NCBI GenBank assembly: GCA_002384855.1 | Contig: DGBP01000010.1 | Span: forward strand, 2,801 to 66,800 | DNA from: Nocardioidaceae bacterium UBA4001 | Lineage (GTDB): Bacteria > Actinomycetota > Actinomycetes > Propionibacteriales > Nocardioidaceae | Reading direction: 5' to 3' | Length of the DNA stretch: 64,000 nucleotides | Part shown: piece after piece, positions 44,089-52,965 of the stretch | Layout of the letters: the number at the start of each line of letters is the position of its first letter | How positions within the stretch are numbered: the stretch's first letter is position 1 | Position numbers and translations under genes: made by a program | The notes under the pieces: model-generated | What the model saw: the letters and a program-made list of their open reading frames with translations, nothing else | Databases searched by the model: none | What the model was told of the DNA's origin: nothing

Positions 44089-44934
44089 GTGGTGGCCACG
44101 ATCCGGATCGGCATCTCCGGGTGGAGCTACCCCGGCTGGCGGGGTGGCTTCTACCCGAAGGGCCTGGTGCAGCGGCGGGAGCTGGCCTACGCCGCCGAAC
44201 GGTTGACCTCGATCGAGATCAACGGGTCGTTCTACTCGCTGCAGCGGCCGAGCAGCTACGCCGCCTGGCGTGCCGAGACCCCCGACGACTTCGTCTTCGC
44301 CGTCAAGGGCGGCCGGTTCATCACCCACCTGAAGAAGCTGGCCGGCGTGGAGACCGCCCTCGCCAACTTCTTCGCCTCCGGGGTCCTGGCGCTCGGGCCC
44401 AAGCTGGGGCCGGTCCTGTGGCAGCTGCCGCCGACGCTCGGGTACGACGCGGACCGGCTCGCCGCCTTCTTCGACCAGCTGCCCCGCACGACCTCTGCGG
44501 CGGCGGAGCTCGCGGCGCGCCACGACGAGAAGGTGCCCGACGACCGCGCGCTCACCGTCGCGGAGGGCGACCGGCCCATCCGGCACGCGCTGGAGGTGCG
44601 GCACCACAGCTTCGCGACGCGTGAGGCGGTCGACCTGCTCCGGGCGCACGACGTCGCCTTCGTGGTCGCCGACACCGCGGGCCGGTGGCCGCTGGTCGAG
44701 GAGGTCACCAGCGACCACATGTACGTCCGGCTGCACGGCGACACCGAGCTGTACGCCAGCGGCTACACGGCCGAGGCGCTCGACCGGTGGGCGCAGAAGG
44801 TGTGCCGGTGGGCCGACGAGGGCCTGGATGTGCACGTCTACCTCGACAACGACGCCAAGGGCTACGCACCCCACGACGCGATGGCGCTGCTCGAACGGGT
44901 CACCGGGCGGCGGCCCGCGCCCTCGGGGCTCTAG
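44089..44934 (+). CDS. DUF72 domain protein
   Basis: A 281-residue TIM-barrel-like protein of the DUF72 family (IRIGISGWSYPGWRGGFYP at the N-terminus, LTSIEINGSFYSLQRPSSYAAWR, FVFAVKGGRFITH, LWQLPP). Function unknown. Relatives have an active-site-like cleft but no proven reaction. Start GTG 44089 or GTG 44092 cannot be told apart. Its TAG stop lies within the predicted -10 box of the next gene. Confidence 0.9.
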   Translation: MVATIRIGISGWSYPGWRGGFYPKGLVQRRELAYAAERLTSIEINGSFYSLQRPSSYAAWRAETPDDFVFAVKGGRFITHLKKLAGVETALANFFASGVLALGPKLGPVLWQLPPTLGYDADRLAAFFDQLPRTTSAAAELAARHDEKVPDDRALTVAEGDRPIRHALEVRHHSFATREAVDLLRAHDVAFVVADTAGRWPLVEEVTSDHMYVRLHGDTELYASGYTAEALDRWAQKVCRWADEGLDVHVYLDNDAKGYAPHDAMALLERVTGRRPAPSGL

Positions 44935-44944
44935 GGTCTCCCGC

Positions 44945-45688
44945 GTGGAGCTGATGCGCGGACCGTTGCCCGGAGAGGACCAGGCCCTGGAGATGGCGCT
45001 GGCCCAGTCGATGATGCGGCGGGTCGCTCGTGGCGAGGCCGGAGAGATGGTGCGGGTCTACCGGCCCACCGCCGCAGCGGTCGCCTTCGGTCGACGCGAC
45101 GTGCGGCTGCCCGGCTTCGGCGAGGCCGCGGACGCCGTACGACGGGCGGGCTTCGAGCCGTGCGTGCGGGCGCCGGGCGGTCGGGCGGTGGCCTACACCC
45201 GCGACGCGCTCGTGGTGGACCACGTCGCGCCCGACCCCGAGTGGCCGTCGGGACTCGAGGGGCGGTTCGACGAGTTCGGCGCCCTGTGGACCGGGGTGCT
45301 CGGCGGCCTCGGGGTCGATGCCCGGGTCGGCGAGGTGCCGGGTGAGTACTGCCCAGGCTCGCACAGCGTCAACGCCCGCGGGCGGGTCAAGCTCGTGGGG
45401 ACGGCGCAGCGGATGGTGCGGGGTGCCTGGCTGTTCAGCGCGGTGCTGGTGCTCGACGGCGCCGGGGTGCTGCGGCCGTTGCTGCGAGAGGTGTACGACG
45501 CCCTCGACCTGCCGTTCGACGACGCCTCGGTCGGGTCCTGGGCCGAGGAGGCGCCCGGAGTTGCGGCGGACGAGGTCGAGGCGGCGCTGCTGGCGGCATA
45601 CGACGAGCGCTTCGGGCTCGACCCGGCCGAGCTGCCGGCGTCGCTGGTCGACGAGGCGCGTGCGCTGGTGGGGGACCACCGGGTCTGA
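44945..45688 (+). CDS. Lipoate-protein ligase A family protein
   Basis: A 247-residue biotin/lipoate transferase-fold protein. Seen are EDQALEMALAQSMM at the start, VYRPTAAAVAFGRRD, the ligand loop RAPGGRAVAYT (compare RRxSGGGAVYH), and PGEYCPGSHSVNARGRVKLVGTAQRMVRGAWL with a lysine that would contact the acyl-adenylate. It may attach lipoate or octanoate to E2 subunits. TAGGGT 7 nt before the GTG indicates a leaderless transcript. It lacks the C-terminal accessory domain of LplA. Confidence 0.85.
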   Translation: MELMRGPLPGEDQALEMALAQSMMRRVARGEAGEMVRVYRPTAAAVAFGRRDVRLPGFGEAADAVRRAGFEPCVRAPGGRAVAYTRDALVVDHVAPDPEWPSGLEGRFDEFGALWTGVLGGLGVDARVGEVPGEYCPGSHSVNARGRVKLVGTAQRMVRGAWLFSAVLVLDGAGVLRPLLREVYDALDLPFDDASVGSWAEEAPGVAADEVEAALLAAYDERFGLDPAELPASLVDEARALVGDHRV

Positions 45689-45699
45689 GCCGGCGCTCG

Positions 45700-46518
45700 T
45701 CACGTGCTGGTCGTGCCCGGTCGCAGCCAGGCGGTCCACCGCTCGATGGCGACGTACCCCATGTGCTCGTAGACCGGCCGCCCGTCGTCACTCGCCACCA
45801 GCACGGCCGGCAGGGACGGATCGGCGAGGGTGGCCGCCCAGGTGACCCCCGCGCCGGCTCCGCGTCCCCGGGCGCTGGCCAGCGCGGCGACGTACTCGAC
45901 GAGGACCAGGCCGGCATGGACGTGGGCCGCCGCCACGGAAGCAGGCTCTCCGTCCGCGTAGCCGAGCCACAACCGGGTGGGCCCGCCCAGGATGCCCGGC
46001 GCGAACAGGTCGCCGGGTGACAGAGGCTCGAGGTCGGGCATCGGGTAGCCGTCCACCAGCACGCGCTCCGCGATCGCGAGCTCGGCGTCGGTCCTCACCT
46101 CCCGGACCTCCACCCCCTCCGGCTTCGGCATACCGCCCGGGCTCGGGAAGCGGACCATCAGCGGCGGGTGGCCCAGGAGGACGAGCCCCTGCCCGGTCAG
46201 GTCGGGGGTCGGCCAGGCACTCAGCAGTAAGTAGGGCACGGACGGCGGGATGACGTCGTCGACCTCGACGAGGAGGCCGGGGTCGTCCAGAGGCTGGAGT
46301 AGCACGACGGGGTTGGTCAGCGCGCCGCGGTCGCCGAGATGAGCGCCGGCCCATCGGTCGGTCCTGCGGTGGGGACGGTCGAGCGCGGTCGCGAGGTCCA
46401 GCGGCCAGGAGGCGTGGACGAGGACGGCCCGGCGGACCAGCGTGTCGTCTGCGGGGAGGTCGGGCTCCCAGCCGTCGGTGAGGTGCTCGTCAGGGGGAGG
46501 GACGATCGACTCGGCCAT
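45700..46518 (-). CDS. GNAT family acetyltransferase
   Basis: A 272-residue protein. The N-terminal 120 residues form a degenerate domain and the C-terminal part a GNAT fold with strand 4 AAAHVHAGLVLVEYVAALASARGRGAGAGVTWAATL (acetyl-CoA loop ARGRGAG) and VYEHMGYVAIERW at the end. Start ATG 46518 gives MAESIVPPPDEHL. An upstream ATG at 46554 would add 12 residues. Substrate unknown. It is convergent with the lipoate ligase gene. Confidence 0.8.
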   Translation of the reverse strand: MAESIVPPPDEHLTDGWEPDLPADDTLVRRAVLVHASWPLDLATALDRPHRRTDRWAGAHLGDRGALTNPVVLLQPLDDPGLLVEVDDVIPPSVPYLLLSAWPTPDLTGQGLVLLGHPPLMVRFPSPGGMPKPEGVEVREVRTDAELAIAERVLVDGYPMPDLEPLSPGDLFAPGILGGPTRLWLGYADGEPASVAAAHVHAGLVLVEYVAALASARGRGAGAGVTWAATLADPSLPAVLVASDDGRPVYEHMGYVAIERWTAWLRPGTTST

Positions 46519-46628
46519 CTCACGATGGTGCTCTCTCGGGCGGGCGGAGGCCATGGCCCGGTCAGGCGGGGTATGCGGTCGGACGGCTTGTCCTGAGGGG
46601 CGGATCGTACTGGCAGCGGGTCGTGCGC

Positions 46629-48704
46629 TCAGGCGGCTGGGGCGGTCTCGAGGTAGCGGCGGAAGTGGGTGAGGGAGGGGCTTTCATCGGTGTCGATGGC
46701 GGTGTGGAGGACCTGGCCGAGCGGATCGGGGGCTCCGGCCGCCTCGGCAGTCGGGGCCGCCTCGGCCGCCTCGGCCGGTGCGGGGGTGTGGGGTGTGGGG
46801 CGGGCGGCTGCGTGGAGGCGGTCGGTGGCGGGTGCGGTGAGCTGTCGGGTGCCAGTGTTGTCGACGTAGTAGATGGCGCCGTGGGGGGTGCGCCAGAGGT
46901 AGACGCCGGGGAAGGGTTGGGCGAGCTTCCAGCCGCGGCCGTGGGTCTTGACGCGGTGGTGGTAGCCGGTCATGCCGCCGAGGTTGTGCAGTCCGGTCTG
47001 CCCGGGTGTGGGTTTCCCGCCGCCGGTGTCGTCGGTGGTGTCGTCGCCGGTGCCGTCGGGGGTGGGGTGGTAGGCGATGGTGTGGTCTTTCTGTTTGCCG
47101 CGGGTGGTGTTGACGCCGTAGGGGAAGACGTCGTAGGGGGTGCGGAGGTGGAGTGCTTCGGCCATGGATCGGGGGATCTCGTAGGCGTCGGCGGGTGAGA
47201 TGGTCTCGGGGTCGATGACGGGTCTGACGGTGAACCGGGCGTGGGGGCCGAGGATGTGGCGCAGGTAGTCGCTGGTGATCGGGCCTTCGCCCTCCCAGCG
47301 GAGGACGCCGGGGCCGCGGGCGAGGGTTTCGGCGTGGGCGTGGAGGTAGAGGGTGACGGTGGGCAGCATCGAGGCGGGGTCGAGCTGGAACCCGCCGCCG
47401 CGGCAGGGGCAGGGTGGGGGCTGGTCGGGCCGGAAGGGCGTGAAGAACGGTTTCAGCGCCTGGTCGGGATCCGGCTGCGTTGACGGACCTGGCGGCTGCC
47501 CTGTTGACGGGCCTGGTGACTGCCCCGGTGGTGCCTGTTGTTGGGCAGAGGTCTCCCCGGGTACGCGGCTCCCACGGGTGTCATCGGTGGTCCCGGCGGT
47601 GGCGATGCGGGCATCTGTTCCGGGATCGGCTGTTCCCGCGTAGGCGGGTGACTCGCGGTCGGGCTCGTCGTCGCTCGGGCGGTCACCCGGTTCGCCGTCA
47701 TGTGGTGCCGGGTCGGCCCGGCGGTCTGCTTCGCCGACACCGTCGGGAAGGTCGAGGTCGAGCTCGTCGTCCCAGTCCGGGGGTGGTGGGGGCGGGGGAG
47801 CGTTGGGTCGTCCGGTCGAGGTCCCGCCTGCCGGGTCGGACGCGGGCACGTCGTCGGCCGGGTCGGGACGGTCGTTGCCCGGGTCGTCGGGACGGGTGGT
47901 GTCGGTGCCGATTTCGTCGTCGGTGGGGCCGTGGAGGGCTTGGAGAAGGGCGACGGCTTGGGTGGGGTTGGCGAGGAGGAGGACGGCTTTGCTGCGGCGT
48001 TGTTCGAGGGGGTCGGTGTCGCCGAGGTGGGCGAGGGCGTCGGCGTAGTAGGCGATGGTGGCGTCGATGCGGGTCATCTGGGCGGCGCCGGTGCGGACGT
48101 AGAGGGTCTTCTGTCCGTGGTCGTTGGTCTGGCCGACGCGGGCGTACTCCTCGGTGCGGGCTCGGTGTTCGCGGGCGGCGGCGGTGATCGGGTCGGCGGC
48201 GACGACGAGACCGTCGAGGCGGTCGAGGAACCGGGTGAAGGGAAGGCGGCCGTCGGCGTAGCCGGTGATGTGTTCGTCGACGGTGCCGGCCGCGGCGGGG
48301 GTGAGGTCGCGGGTGGCCTGGGCGACCTTTCGGGCCAGGGCGGCGATCACGGTGCCGTGGTCGAGTCCGCGCCACAGGCGGGGCAGGCGGTGGCGGATGT
48401 CGAGGGCGTCGGCCATCAGCCGGCGCGTGGACCAGGTGGTCATCGCCAGGGCGGTGGCGGCTTCGGCGACGGCGAACTCCCAGACCAGGGGGGTGCCGTC
48501 CCCGCCGAGGCGGACGGGCTGCTCGCGGCCGGCGAGGCCGATGACCAGCTCCCCGGCGCGGGAGTCGACGTCGTAGATGTCGGCGAGCTGGGTGGCGACC
48601 AGGAGGATGTCGCGTTCGGCGGCGTCACGGGTGCTGCGGAGCTGGTCGAACGCGGCCAGGCACCCGCCCGCATCCAGCTCGTCGACCTCGATCACCAATG
48701 CCAT
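46629..48704 (-). CDS. DUF222/HNH endonuclease family protein
   Basis: A 691-residue member of the large actinobacterial DUF222 family. Residues about 1-265 are the helical DUF222 domain. About 265-415 is a low-complexity Pro/Asp/Gly linker, and the C-terminal part is HNH-like (KQKDHTIAY, LHNLGGMTGYHHRVKTH). The cysteines of the usual zinc knuckle are missing (FPYGVNTTRG). The family occurs in many copies per genome and is suspected to be mobile. TAGTGT 8 nt before the ATG suggests a leaderless mRNA. The codon pattern has somewhat more T and G than neighbours. Confidence 0.88.
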   Translation of the reverse strand: MALVIEVDELDAGGCLAAFDQLRSTRDAAERDILLVATQLADIYDVDSRAGELVIGLAGREQPVRLGGDGTPLVWEFAVAEAATALAMTTWSTRRLMADALDIRHRLPRLWRGLDHGTVIAALARKVAQATRDLTPAAAGTVDEHITGYADGRLPFTRFLDRLDGLVVAADPITAAAREHRARTEEYARVGQTNDHGQKTLYVRTGAAQMTRIDATIAYYADALAHLGDTDPLEQRRSKAVLLLANPTQAVALLQALHGPTDDEIGTDTTRPDDPGNDRPDPADDVPASDPAGGTSTGRPNAPPPPPPPDWDDELDLDLPDGVGEADRRADPAPHDGEPGDRPSDDEPDRESPAYAGTADPGTDARIATAGTTDDTRGSRVPGETSAQQQAPPGQSPGPSTGQPPGPSTQPDPDQALKPFFTPFRPDQPPPCPCRGGGFQLDPASMLPTVTLYLHAHAETLARGPGVLRWEGEGPITSDYLRHILGPHARFTVRPVIDPETISPADAYEIPRSMAEALHLRTPYDVFPYGVNTTRGKQKDHTIAYHPTPDGTGDDTTDDTGGGKPTPGQTGLHNLGGMTGYHHRVKTHGRGWKLAQPFPGVYLWRTPHGAIYYVDNTGTRQLTAPATDRLHAAARPTPHTPAPAEAAEAAPTAEAAGAPDPLGQVLHTAIDTDESPSLTHFRRYLETAPAA

Positions 48705-48794
48705 GAGAAGACACTAGAAGAGACCACCGACACTCTCCGGAACCCCGAGAACCCCTTGTGCACAACGGGATCAGGTCCGTGGTCCGTCCCGCGG

Positions 48795-49115
48795 TCAGTA
48801 CGGCCCCGGTCCCCGATGGGCGTCGTGCCCGAGGTGCTGGCCGGCGTGGCTCTCGAGGCCGTCGGAGTCGTCGGTCACGACCTCGTGGGTCACAGTCTCG
48901 TGCACCGTCGCCGCGCCCGTCGTACCGGCGGGCCCGTGCTCGACGTGCCGGACGACCCGCTCAGCGCGCTTCTCCCGCCGGGCATAGGCCATGATCGCCG
49001 CACCGGCCAACATGAAGATGAGCCCCACCGTCTGCACGTCGAGGACGTTGGTGTCCTTGCGGACCGCGAACGCCAGGATCGCGCCGACGATGACGAGGAT
49101 GATGCCTGGTGCCAC
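48795..49115 (-). CDS. Small two-helix membrane protein (DUF6458-like)
   Basis: A 106-residue protein whose first 50 residues are two hydrophobic helices (GIILVIVGAILAFAV and TVGLIFMLAGAAIMAYA) like the DUF6458 family, followed by a polar, His-rich tail (HETVTHEVV...HAGQHLGHDAHRG). GTG 49115 has GAGAGG at proper spacing. The frame stays open 9 codons farther upstream. Function unknown. Confidence 0.7.
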   Translation of the reverse strand: MAPGIILVIVGAILAFAVRKDTNVLDVQTVGLIFMLAGAAIMAYARREKRAERVVRHVEHGPAGTTGAATVHETVTHEVVTDDSDGLESHAGQHLGHDAHRGPGPY

Positions 49116-49300
49116 GAAGAGCCTCTCTCTCGGACAGGTCACGCAAGCTGTGGTGCGGACGGTTCGACCTCAAGAGGTGCCCACGGAGGGGCGACGAGAA
49201 ACGCGGTCAACCGTCGCTGGGCGCAAGCCCCACGGGAGGTTCCATCCTCGGCGCAGGAACGGTCCGCCGACCGGAACAGCTTCTGACCTGGACTGAAAAG

Positions 49301-49373
49301 TGCCCCCGGCAGGATTCGAACCTGCGACGCACGGTTTAGGAAACCGACGCTCTATCCCCTGAGCTACGAGGGC
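49301..49373 (-). tRNA. tRNA-Arg (anticodon CCT)
   Basis: A complete cloverleaf of 73 nt on the minus strand. The acceptor stem is GCCCTCG with CGGGGGC (one G-U), the D arm GCTC/GAGC, the anticodon loop TTCCTAA giving CCT for AGG codons, and the T arm GCAGG-TTCGAAT-CCTGC. The discriminator base is A and CCA is not encoded. The 27-43 pair is a T-T mismatch. The anticodon lies at 49338-49340. CTTTTC just after the 3' end can act in termination. It reads one of the rare arginine codons of this GC-rich genome. Confidence 0.95.
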
Positions 49374-49535
49374 GGCCCACGGAAGGAGACCCGAGACCTC
49401 GGGCGTCCGCCGTGCTGCGGCAAGGATAGTCCAGGGTCAGCGAGCGCTTGCGAGCCACCGTCCTGACCGCCCCGCCGGCTGAGAAGATGCCGGCGCGGCA
49501 CCTCCACCACTGCCTGGACCGGGTGGTTCCTGCGC

Positions 49536-49934
49536 CTACGCCGTGCGCGCCGCGGCTGAGCGGCCGCCGCGGCCGGTGCGTCCCGGCCGCCGCGGAGCAC
49601 GCAGCACGACGACGTACGACGCGACCGCGACGGCGATCATGCCCAGCCACACCGCCACCTCGTACTGCGCGGGGTAGAGCACGTCGCGCAGGTAGTAGGC
49701 GGTGAAGCTGTCGTCGTACGGCGTCCGCCCGGCCTGCACGAGCAGCCATTTCTCCAAAGCCGTCAGCGGGCAGCCGATCGGGGTCACCGTCACCACGACC
49801 GACCAGATCGTGGAGATGACGTGCGGCGCCAGCCACAGCAGGCTGCGCAGCCCGAGGAACCCGCCGACCGTCGCGTAGACGAGGTACGCCAGGTGCACGA
49901 GCACGACGATGCCCGCGGCGAGCAGGGCTGCCAT
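49536..49934 (-). CDS. DUF2784 membrane protein
   Basis: A 132-residue protein with four transmembrane helices. The conserved DUF2784 block TPIGCPLTALEKWLLVQAGRTPYDDSFTAYYL and the WLAPHVISTIWSVVV helix are present. Function unknown. TACGGT lies 6 nt before ATG 49934, fitting a leaderless transcript, and there is no ribosome binding site. An ATG at 49970 is the alternative. The tail is Arg/Gly-rich. Confidence 0.85.
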   Translation of the reverse strand: MAALLAAGIVVLVHLAYLVYATVGGFLGLRSLLWLAPHVISTIWSVVVTVTPIGCPLTALEKWLLVQAGRTPYDDSFTAYYLRDVLYPAQYEVAVWLGMIAVAVASYVVVLRAPRRPGRTGRGGRSAAARTA

Positions 49935-50059
49935 GTGCTGACCGTACGGGGCACGGACGACCTCGCACATGGGTCGAACGACTCATGTCGGACCACCTCC
50001 TCGGGCTACTCCCGGAGGGGTCACACGACTCAGGCGCCGGGACCCGCTTCGTCGCTTCA

Positions 50060-51601
50060 ATGAATGTCGTGACCCTGCTGAGGTCCCCGGTGCCCCCTGC
50101 CGTGGGTGCGGAGGCCGGCGGGACGAGACCCCGACCGGTCCTGCTGTGGGTGTGCCTCGCGGTGGTGCTGGTGCGGGCGACGTACGTCCTCCAGCCACTG
50201 CGCAGCGACGAGGGCGGCTACCTCCTCGCCGCGCGCCAGTGGCACTCCTCCGGCGAGTTCCTGTACGGCGACTACTACGTCGACCGGCCCCCGCTGTTGA
50301 TGCTGATCTTCCGGGTTGCCGCCCTCACCGACTGGGACCCGATGATCCGGGTCCTCGCGATCCCGTTCGCGCTCCTGGCCGTGGTCGCCGGCTGGTCGGC
50401 CGGGCAGGTGCTCGGCGGCCGCACCGGGGCGATCTGGGCCGCGGTGACGGCGGGTGCCCTCATGTCCACCCCGGCGCTGGCCGCCGACCAGGCCGATGGG
50501 GAGCTCTTCGCCGCGGCGCTGGTCCTGGCCGCCCTGGCCCTCGCGCTCCGCGCCTGGGAGGGACGCGGGCCGGCGAGACTGTGGCACGCCGTGGGGGCCG
50601 GGGTGCTCGCCGGCGCGGCGCCCCTGGTGAAGCAGAACTTCCTCGAGGGCCTCCTCTTCGCCGGCGTGCTCGTCGCAGTGGCGCTCCTCCGGGCGGGGGG
50701 CGACCCGGTGACGCGAGGCAGGGCGACCTCGTTCGCTGCGGCGGTGGCCACCGGAGCCGCGGTCCCCTACCTGCTCGTGTGGGCGTGGGCGGCGTCGTCC
50801 GGGTTCTCGGTCGCGACGCTGTGGGCGGACCTGCTCGGCTTCCGCGGCGCGGCCTTCGACGTGATCTGGTCCGCCCACTCGCGCGCTCCCCTCGACCGGT
50901 CCCTGCAGCTGCTCGCACTCGGGCTGGTCAGCGGGCTCCTCCTCGTCGTCGGCGCGTGGTTCGCGGCGGCCCGGCCGTGGCGCAGCGCGACCGGCCCGGT
51001 CGGGTGGGCGGTCACGGCGGTCCTCGGGTACGGCGCCGTGGCGATCGTCGCGGGGGGCAGCTACTGGCCGCACTACCTGATCGAGCTGGTGCCCGGAACG
51101 GCCCTCGCCGCCGGGGCCCTCGCTCCGCTCGCCGCACGCGCCTGGATGGGCTGGGTGGTGGGGTTCGTCGCCGGCACGAGCATCCTTGGCTGCGTCGTCC
51201 TGGGCGCGGCCTACCTCGCCGTTCCCGGGGTGTGGTTCCAGGAGCGTACGGGGCAGTGGCTCGCAGCCTCAGGACGTCCGGGGGACACCGCGGTCGTGAC
51301 CTACGGCAACCCCTCGGTCCTCGAAGCGGCGGACATGGCGTCGCCGTACCCCCATCTGTGGAGCCTCCCGATGCGCACCCTGGACCCGGACCAGACCCGT
51401 CTGCGGCAGACGCTCGAGGGCCCGGACGCGCCCACCTGGTTGGTGCAGGTGCACGGGCTCAACACCTGGCGGGTCGACGAGGACGGGCGGCTCCGGAGGC
51501 TGGTCCAGGAGCGCTACCGGGTCGTCGCAGAGGTGTGCGGAAGCCCCGTGCTCCTGCGCGCCGACCTCACCCGCGACCTGGCTCCGCCGCCGGTGTGCTG
51601 A
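50060..51601 (+). CDS. Integral membrane glycosyltransferase (GT-C fold, GT39-like)
   Basis: A 513-residue membrane enzyme with about ten helices. The first loop has LRSDEGGYLLAARQWHSSG with the acidic residues typical of GT-C catalysis, then FLYGDYYVDRPPLL. The C-terminal soluble part contains PYPHLWSLPMRTLDPDQ and EGPDAPTWLV, shared with 24185-25714, so these are paralogues within one window. ATG 50060 is chosen. It probably transfers a sugar from a polyprenyl phosphate to an envelope acceptor. The LCP gene that follows 47 nt later suggests a role in wall polymer assembly. Confidence 0.8.
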   Translation: MNVVTLLRSPVPPAVGAEAGGTRPRPVLLWVCLAVVLVRATYVLQPLRSDEGGYLLAARQWHSSGEFLYGDYYVDRPPLLMLIFRVAALTDWDPMIRVLAIPFALLAVVAGWSAGQVLGGRTGAIWAAVTAGALMSTPALAADQADGELFAAALVLAALALALRAWEGRGPARLWHAVGAGVLAGAAPLVKQNFLEGLLFAGVLVAVALLRAGGDPVTRGRATSFAAAVATGAAVPYLLVWAWAASSGFSVATLWADLLGFRGAAFDVIWSAHSRAPLDRSLQLLALGLVSGLLLVVGAWFAAARPWRSATGPVGWAVTAVLGYGAVAIVAGGSYWPHYLIELVPGTALAAGALAPLAARAWMGWVVGFVAGTSILGCVVLGAAYLAVPGVWFQERTGQWLAASGRPGDTAVVTYGNPSVLEAADMASPYPHLWSLPMRTLDPDQTRLRQTLEGPDAPTWLVQVHGLNTWRVDEDGRLRRLVQERYRVVAEVCGSPVLLRADLTRDLAPPPVC

Positions 51602-51648
51602 CCCCGCGCGGAGCGGGCGAGTGGAGTTTTGCAGGAGCCGGGGACACA

Positions 51649-52902
51649 ATGGACGACGGTCCGCACCCACCGGCGTGGCCCCACACGACCCCGTCCGACG
51701 CACCGGACCCGACAGAAGGCCCTCCCCCTGTGTCCCGTCACCGCGACCACGACGTCGCGCGCCAGCGCGCGACGCGCATCGCCTCCCTGACGGCGATCGT
51801 GGTGACCTTGGCGGTGGTCTTCGGCGGGCTCTTCGTCTACCAGAAGCTCAGCGGCAACATCACCGGAGTGGACACCGACTCGCTCCTTGGCGACGACCGC
51901 CCCGACAAGGAGGTCGTCGAGACCGAGGAGCTCGACCCGCTGAACATCCTCCTGCTCGGCTCGGACGAGCGCGAGGGCCAGGCGGCCAACATCGGCGGCG
52001 AGAGCCCGGGCCTGTCCGACACGACGATCCTGCTGCACCTGTCCGCCGACCGTGAGCGGGCCTACGGCGTCAGCATCCCGCGCGACTCGATGGTCGAGCG
52101 CCCCGAGTGCTACACGCCTGAGGGCGACACCATCCCCGGCGAGCTCGCGATGTTCAACACCGCCTACGCGCTCGGCGGTCCCGGCTGCACGCAGCGCACC
52201 GTCGAGCAGCTCACGGGCATCCGGGTCGACCACTTCGTCGTCGTGAAGTTCGACGGGTTCGAGCACATGGTCGACGCCCTCGACGGCGTCCCCCTCTGCG
52301 TGCCGGAGGAGGTCAACGACGACGTCGGCAAGATCTACCTCCCGGCCGGCCGCTACGAGGCGGACGGCAAGCAGGCCCTCGACTACGTGCGCCTGCGCCA
52401 CGAGCTGTCCGAGAACGGCGACATCGGCCGGATGGCACGCCAGCAGGTCTTCCTCGCCTCGATGGCGAGCAAGGCCATCTCGGCGGGCACGCTGGTGAAC
52501 CCTCCGCGCCTGTACAAGTTCCTCGACGCGGCCACCAAGTCGCTGATCACCGACGACGAGCTGGCGAACCTCAGGGACCTCGCGAGCCTGGCCAACCAGG
52601 TGCGCAACATCGGCCTGGACAAGATCCAGTTCATGACCGTGCCGTGGGAGTGGTACCCCGAGGACCCCAACCGCGTGCAGTGGGCCCCGGAGGCCACCAA
52701 GCTCTGGAGCCGCCTCGAGCAGGACCTGACGCTCACGCCCAAGCAGGCCAAGGACGTGACCACGGCGGCGGACGCCCCGGGCAGCAAGCCGCAGCCCTCG
52801 AAGAGCCCCAGCGGGTCCGCCGGCACGTCCCCGTCTCCGTCGCAGACACCCACCGCCGAGGACGGCACGCTCGCCGCGGACGAGAACGGCGTCTGCCTCT
52901 GA
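51649..52902 (+). CDS. LCP (LytR-CpsA-Psr) family wall-polymer ligase
   Basis: A 417-residue protein. A Pro-rich cytoplasmic start is followed by one membrane helix (SLTAIVVTLAVVFGGLFVY) and the LCP domain: NILLLGSDER, DTTILLHLS, YGVSIPRDSMV, DGVPLCVPE, ALDYVRLRHEL with the catalytic arginines and MARQQVFLASM. LCP enzymes attach glycopolymers to peptidoglycan from lipid carriers. The C-terminus is a Ser/Pro/Thr-rich tail, with no LytR_C domain. ATG 51649 has GCAGGAG upstream. GTG 51730 is possible. It lies next to a GT-C glycosyltransferase gene. Confidence 0.92.
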   Translation: MDDGPHPPAWPHTTPSDAPDPTEGPPPVSRHRDHDVARQRATRIASLTAIVVTLAVVFGGLFVYQKLSGNITGVDTDSLLGDDRPDKEVVETEELDPLNILLLGSDEREGQAANIGGESPGLSDTTILLHLSADRERAYGVSIPRDSMVERPECYTPEGDTIPGELAMFNTAYALGGPGCTQRTVEQLTGIRVDHFVVVKFDGFEHMVDALDGVPLCVPEEVNDDVGKIYLPAGRYEADGKQALDYVRLRHELSENGDIGRMARQQVFLASMASKAISAGTLVNPPRLYKFLDAATKSLITDDELANLRDLASLANQVRNIGLDKIQFMTVPWEWYPEDPNRVQWAPEATKLWSRLEQDLTLTPKQAKDVTTAADAPGSKPQPSKSPSGSAGTSPSPSQTPTAEDGTLAADENGVCL

Positions 52903-52965
52903 CCCGACGGGTCGGTCCGCCGGACCCGGCCGTCGCCTTTGTGCGGCTCGCTCGTTGGGTGACCC

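Noticed and set aside
47700..49286. A plus-strand Gly/Val-rich open frame opposite the DUF222 gene
   Set aside because: The DUF222 domain and HNH core on the minus strand are unambiguous. The plus-strand product has glycine repeats typical of shadow frames.
46519..49373. An integrated element using the tRNA-Arg gene as attachment site
   Set aside because: No integrase, and I found no second copy of the tRNA 3' end in the window. The DUF222 gene alone is not enough.
49969..51648. A 560-residue N-terminal extension of the LCP protein
   Set aside because: It reads the glycosyltransferase gene in the wrong phase. The LCP protein has its own membrane helix and start at 51649.
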